Assembly (NCBI GenBank): GCA_937927625.1
Contig: CALBSD010000028.1
Location: forward strand, 1 to 61,072
Source: an uncultured Actinomycetes bacterium
GTDB lineage: Bacteria; Actinomycetota; Acidimicrobiia; Acidimicrobiales; Ilumatobacteraceae
Length of the DNA stretch: 61,072 nucleotides
Direction: 5' to 3'
Below the pieces are notes generated by a model, which was not told where the DNA came from, did not search any database, and worked only from the letters and a program-made list of their open reading frames with translations. The position numbers and the translations under genes were made by a program. Below, piece by piece: positions 58,093 to 61,072 of this stretch (the first letter of the stretch is position 1; the number at the start of each line of letters is the position of its first letter).

Positions 58093-58716
58093 ATGGCACG
58101 ACCGGAACCCACCCTTGACGTTGAGCGTGAATTCTTCGCCAACGGCGCACGCATTGTTGCGGGCATGGATGAAGTGGGTCGTGGTGCAATTGCTGGTCCC
58201 GTCACCATTGGTGTCGTCGCCATTGATGCAAACGTGGGGGAGATTCCTGCAGGTTTGCGTGACTCAAAGTTGATGACGCCGAAGCGACGCGAAGCAATGG
58301 TGCCTGTGGCGAAAGAGTGGGGCATTGCGTGGGCAACGGGTTCTGCAACTGCCGCCGAGATCGACAAGTTCGGCATCGTGACTTCTTTGGGTTTGGCTGC
58401 TAGTCGCGCATTGCAGAACTTGGGCATCACACCCGATGTGGTGATCTTGGACGGCAACACTGCATTCCTGATGGAAGAAGCTGGTGGACCGCGCATCGTG
58501 ACGCGCATCAAAGCGGACCAAGACTGCGCATGTGTGTCTGCGGCCAGCGTGATTGCAAAAGTAGAACGCGACACTTTGATGACGCAGTTGCACGAGCAGT
58601 TTCCGCACTACGGGTGGGAAGGCAACAAGGGTTACGGCGCAACGGTGCATACCGATGCAATCAAGACGCATGGAGTCACTGACTTGCATCGCAAGTCCTG
58701 GAACCTCGGCGTTTGA
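58093..58716 (+). CDS. rnhB: Ribonuclease HII, 3' end forming an attachment-like repeat
   Basis: Cuts RNA in RNA-DNA hybrids, including single ribonucleotides. The 207-residue protein has ARIVAGMDEVGRGAIAGPVT with the catalytic Asp26/Glu27, GLRDSKLMTPKRREAM, VVILDGN with the third acid, and HTDAIKTHGVTDLHRKSWNL at the end. The last 37 bp before the stop region (58676-58712) recur 1.28 kb downstream. The 5' start is fixed by TACGCT at 58080-58085. The gene is intact; the repeat copy restores its last codons. Confidence 0.94.
   Translation: MARPEPTLDVEREFFANGARIVAGMDEVGRGAIAGPVTIGVVAIDANVGEIPAGLRDSKLMTPKRREAMVPVAKEWGIAWATGSATAAEIDKFGIVTSLGLAASRALQNLGITPDVVILDGNTAFLMEEAGGPRIVTRIKADQDCACVSAASVIAKVERDTLMTQLHEQFPHYGWEGNKGYGATVHTDAIKTHGVTDLHRKSWNLGV
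58676..58712 (+). repeat. 37-bp direct repeat, left copy (3' end of rnhB)
   Basis: Exact 37-bp repeat shared with 59954-59990. It starts TCACTGACTTGCATCGC and ends CTCGGCGT, covering the last 12-13 codons of rnhB. Inside is a perfect inverted repeat, GACTTGC-ATC-GCAAGTC (58681-58697). After it the sequence reads TTGAG, giving Val then TGA. This is the attL-like end of the island. Confidence 0.9.
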
Positions 58717-58853
58717 GTTCCTGTATTGCGTCACGAAATTGACTTGAACGGATCTTGTGAAAGACGTTAGGCATTGCCGCGTTCAGCTGCAGAATTTTGT
58801 AACGCCTAGTCTCTTTATTGAACAAGTATTTTGAGATTAGAGAGATTGTCTTG

Positions 58854-59891
58854 ATGAGTTGGAAGACACGAGCCCAAAAATTAAAGATAAGTCTGATGCT
58901 TCTGGCCCTACTGAGTTTTGGGTCAATAATTTGGGCAAATTGGTGGGCACAACAGCAAGATGAAGCATTGGACGCGAGGTTTGTTTGGACTATTTGGTGC
59001 CCAATCATGGTCGTCATCCTGTTCGGCGTTCTCGCATTGTGGAATAACATTCGACGGGCCCAAATCCCAGTTTTTGTGGGGGATAAATGGGAACAGCTTT
59101 CTCGATTGAATCTAGAAATTGAAAAGATGCAGCGAGTTCTTGAGTTCAAGAGCAAATTTTCTTCTGGAGATAATTTAGATAAGAAATTTGGAAGCTATTT
59201 CTTCATAATTTCAACCCTTCTTGGGTTCGTAACTGTTGCGGGTTTCTTGCTTCACAAACCGGACAAATTTGATCCAGTAGGAACTGTTTGGATCTCGTTC
59301 AATCTGATGGTCATTGCACTATTCCTGGTCAGTTATTCGGTCAGCACGGTAATTCCTAACTTGTGGAAATCACATGAAGTAGAACTGGCTGAATTATTGA
59401 ATACAAAAGCAAGAGATCTCGAACAATTGGCAAAGGAAGAGTTGATTGATGAGGTTTGTAATGCGGACGATGCAGTTGCCAAATTGATTGAACTCCATCA
59501 ACTTCCATTGCCCCGCATGCCACGAAACTCGAGAGATTTCGAATTCCTGGCGTCCCAGTGGCTTCAAGCATGGGGTGATACCGATATCGAAGTCACAAAA
59601 TCCACTGGGGATGCGGGGTTGGATGTCATATCTGCAAATTGCGTAGCGCAAGTAAAGTTTTTTGCAGATAACAAGGTTGGGCGGCCTGACATTCAGAACC
59701 TCAAAGGTGCTGCAAGTGTCTTTCCTGGGCATACGGCAGCATTTTTTTCGTTTGCAAGTGGATTTTCAGCAGAGGCAACTATGTGGGCAACGAATAATTC
59801 AGTTGCCCTATTTGCGTTCAACGTTGATACATCTGAATTTGATTCAGTTAATACCCATGCATCCGTATTTAGAAAATCCCTTCTTCAGTGA
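58854..59891 (+). CDS. Membrane-anchored Mrr-like restriction endonuclease
   Basis: 345 residues. Two N-terminal helices (ISLMLLALLSFGSIIWANWW and WTIWCPIMVVILFGVLALW), a soluble stretch, two more helices (FFIISTLLGFVTVAGFLL and ISFNLMVIALFLVSYSV), then a cytosolic domain from about residue 220: FEFLASQWLQAWGDTDIEV, GDAGLDVISANCVAQVKFFA and VGRPDIQNLKGAASVFPGHT. The D...Q-V-K pattern is that of Mrr/PD-(D/E)XK enzymes. A membrane-tethered nuclease alone is unusual. It sits by itself inside the rnhB island with A/T-rich codons. TAGTCT at 58807-58812 could be its -10; a TTG at 58818 is an alternative start. Confidence 0.82.
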   Translation: MSWKTRAQKLKISLMLLALLSFGSIIWANWWAQQQDEALDARFVWTIWCPIMVVILFGVLALWNNIRRAQIPVFVGDKWEQLSRLNLEIEKMQRVLEFKSKFSSGDNLDKKFGSYFFIISTLLGFVTVAGFLLHKPDKFDPVGTVWISFNLMVIALFLVSYSVSTVIPNLWKSHEVELAELLNTKARDLEQLAKEELIDEVCNADDAVAKLIELHQLPLPRMPRNSRDFEFLASQWLQAWGDTDIEVTKSTGDAGLDVISANCVAQVKFFADNKVGRPDIQNLKGAASVFPGHTAAFFSFASGFSAEATMWATNNSVALFAFNVDTSEFDSVNTHASVFRKSLLQ

Positions 59892-59953
59892 ATTTTCTAC
59901 ATCAGTAGGAATTCAACCCCGTATTTCCCTTCTGCTCTTAGATGATTTTTAAT

Positions 59954-59990
59954 TCACTGACTTGCATCGCAAGTCCTGGAACCTCGGCGT
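59954..59990 (+). repeat. 37-bp direct repeat, right copy (ancestral rnhB end)
   Basis: Exact match to 58676-58712, with the same GACTTGC-ATC-GCAAGTC dyad (59959-59975). Read in the rnhB frame it gives TDLHRKSWNLG, then GTG TAA: Val and stop, as in the left copy but by other codons. No more of rnhB lies upstream of it. The rnhB-type end stands here next to the terminator at 60011-60055, so this is likely the original gene end. Confidence 0.9.
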
Positions 59991-60010
59991 GTAACTAGAC
60001 GGCATAAAAC

Positions 60011-60055
60011 AAAAAGGCCCTGTGTCGATCGCGATGATCAACACAGGGCCTTTTT
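60011..60055. terminator. Bidirectional terminator between rnhB locus and acyl-CoA dehydrogenase
   Basis: A perfect 15-bp inverted repeat, AAAAAGGCCCTGTGT with ACACAGGGCCTTTTT, with a smaller GATC/GATC pair in its loop. A/T runs flank both sides, so it works on both strands: for the converging dehydrogenase gene that ends at 60068 and for transcripts from the rnhB side. Confidence 0.92.
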
Positions 60056-60067
60056 AATAACTGAGGT

Positions 60068-61072
60068 TTACGAAACCTTGATGTCCTTGAATGGTGAACG
60101 TGAGTCGATGCCTGGCTCTTTTGGAAGGCCGAGCACGCGCTCACCAACGATGTTGCGCATCACTTCGTCAGAACCGCCTGCAATGCGCAGACCTGGTGTT
60201 CCGAGAACGAAGTTTGCCCATGCGTAGGTGCCCCACTCGCCGCTGTCTGCGATGAGCTTTGGTCCGAGGATGTGCGAGAGGAACTTCACAAGGCGAGCTT
60301 GGTTGTTCACCAACACCATCTTGCCGATGGAGCCTTCTGGTCCAGGCAACTGTCCGGCCTTGGCCTTTGCAGTGGTGCGCTGTGCGTTCATGTTTGCGAT
60401 GCGGTAGTTGATCACGATGTTGGACAACTCATTGCGCACCAATGGATCGGACTCAAGGCCGTAATGCTTCACCATTGCGATCACGCGTGTGAGCAAGTTG
60501 GAGTCACCTGAGTTGTTGGTACCGATTGATGCACGCTCGTTCATGAGAGTGGTGAGAGCAACGTTCCAGCCGTTGTTGACATCACCAAGACGCATGTCGT
60601 CCTTCACGCGAACTTCATTGAAGAAGATTTCGTTGAAGCTTGCGCCACCGGTCATCTGCTTGAGAGGACGCACTTCAACGTTTGGATCCTTGAAGTCGAT
60701 GATGAAAGCGGTGAGGCCCTTGTGCTTCGGAAGGTCCCAGTCGGTGCGGGTCATGATTTCGCCGATGTCGGAGTAGTGCGCACCAGTGGTCCACACCTTC
60801 TGACCGGTGATGACCCACTCGTCGCCATCCTTAACAGCCTTAGTGGTAAGTGATGCAAGGTCGGAACCTGCACCTGGCTCGGAGAACAACTGCGATGCAA
60901 TCATCTCGCCGCGCCAGAGCTTCTTCACATAGAGCTCTTTTGCGCGCTCTGAACCATGGTCATAAATGGTGGGTGTCACCATGCCGAGGCTGATGGCGAA
61001 TGCGCTCTGATCGGGCACGCGGAACTGTGATTCAAGTTGGCTGTATGCGCGGTCGAATGATGGTGGCAATTC
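60068..61072 (-). CDS. Acyl-CoA dehydrogenase, N-terminus beyond window
   Basis: The window ends inside this gene; 335 residues are visible and the true start lies past 61072. It is an FAD enzyme of FadE type: QLFSEPGAGSDLASLTTKAV, EWVITGQKVWTTGAHYSDIG, GASFNEIFFNEVRVKDDMRL and the final GGSDEVMRNIVGERVLGLP (the flavin/CoA end). The Arg in ILGPKLIADSG and the E-x-M-R block suit the larger FadE-like group. It oxidises acyl-CoA esters; substrate unknown. The terminator 13 bp beyond its stop is shared with rnhB. Confidence 0.9.
   Translation of the reverse strand, partial: ELPPSFDRAYSQLESQFRVPDQSAFAISLGMVTPTIYDHGSERAKELYVKKLWRGEMIASQLFSEPGAGSDLASLTTKAVKDGDEWVITGQKVWTTGAHYSDIGEIMTRTDWDLPKHKGLTAFIIDFKDPNVEVRPLKQMTGGASFNEIFFNEVRVKDDMRLGDVNNGWNVALTTLMNERASIGTNNSGDSNLLTRVIAMVKHYGLESDPLVRNELSNIVINYRIANMNAQRTTAKAKAGQLPGPEGSIGKMVLVNNQARLVKFLSHILGPKLIADSGEWGTYAWANFVLGTPGLRIAGGSDEVMRNIVGERVLGLPKEPGIDSRSPFKDIKVS

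Larger units (their letters stand above)
58676..59990. mobile_element. Minimal integrated island at the 3' end of rnhB (1.28 kb)
   Basis: A segment bounded by exact 37-bp direct repeats made from the end of rnhB. The inside is clearly more A/T-rich than the flanks and holds one gene, a membrane-anchored Mrr-like nuclease, with no integrase or transposase and no leaderless -10 at the usual place. The right copy still lies next to a bidirectional terminator, which must have been rnhB's own before integration. This is the footprint of site-specific integration by a recombinase supplied from elsewhere. The defence role is inferred. Confidence 0.75.

Overview
The window looks like chromosomal DNA of a high-to-medium GC actinobacterium. 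An aquatic member of Acidimicrobiia is my best guess, inferred from gene content only. Supporting signs are F420 enzymes plus the F420 biosynthesis gene cofC, mycothiol-type enzymes, the pafBC regulator pair, the tiny actinobacterial ribosomal protein bL37, a separate lysine/alanine-rich histone-like tail protein beside HU, and an ethylmalonyl-CoA-pathway gene group. About 70 protein genes and one tRNA are packed tightly on both strands, with many 1-4 bp start/stop overlaps. I see no rRNA, CRISPR array, prophage or transposase.

Layout. 1-6.2 kb: housekeeping genes (M17 aminopeptidase end, LLM oxidoreductase, SDR, MFS exporter, mscL, SGNH lipoprotein, ABC-F). 6.3-10.2 kb: an A/T-richer PadR / ABC-ATPase / FtsX-permease module under one operator-promoter. 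10.2-18.1 kb: F420 oxidoreductase, old-yellow-enzyme, class I fumarase, HrpB helicase, thioredoxin-fold protein, PPOX and dienelactone-hydrolase genes. 18.1-24.7 kb: two CitE-type lyases, a methylsuccinyl-CoA-dehydrogenase-like protein and a MaoC hydratase, which together fit the lower half of the ethylmalonyl-CoA pathway. 24.7-34.5 kb: MutY, hydrolases, oligopeptidase B, an Asp-ligand-type ferredoxin, an HxlR regulator, a secreted HNH protein, bL37, a Cas4-like nuclease and tRNA-Leu(UAA). 34.6-37.4 kb: a two-component system followed by a TasA/CalY-like secreted protein and its SipW-like signal peptidase. 37.5-51 kb: an enolase-superfamily/M20 pair, argG, GT2, L,D-transpeptidase, DUF305, bioY, TetR, pgi, pafBC, exonuclease and PhoH. 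51-61 kb: HU and the KAAP-repeat protein, mycothiol/F420 genes, gpsA, MOSC, rnhB, a small island, and an acyl-CoA dehydrogenase running off the end.

Three observations stand out. (1) The 3' end of rnhB is duplicated as an exact 37-bp direct repeat on both sides of a 1.28-kb insert. The insert carries one gene, a four-helix membrane protein fused to an Mrr-like nuclease domain, and no integrase. It looks like a minimal cargo island integrated at the end of rnhB, possibly a defence gene. (2) About 35 genes on both strands have a TANNNT hexamer (commonly TAGCGT, TACCGT or TAGCCT) 6-9 nt before the start codon. This points to pervasive leaderless transcription and fixes many starts. (3) A 28-codon gene for ribosomal protein bL37 lies in a gap that routine length cut-offs would skip.
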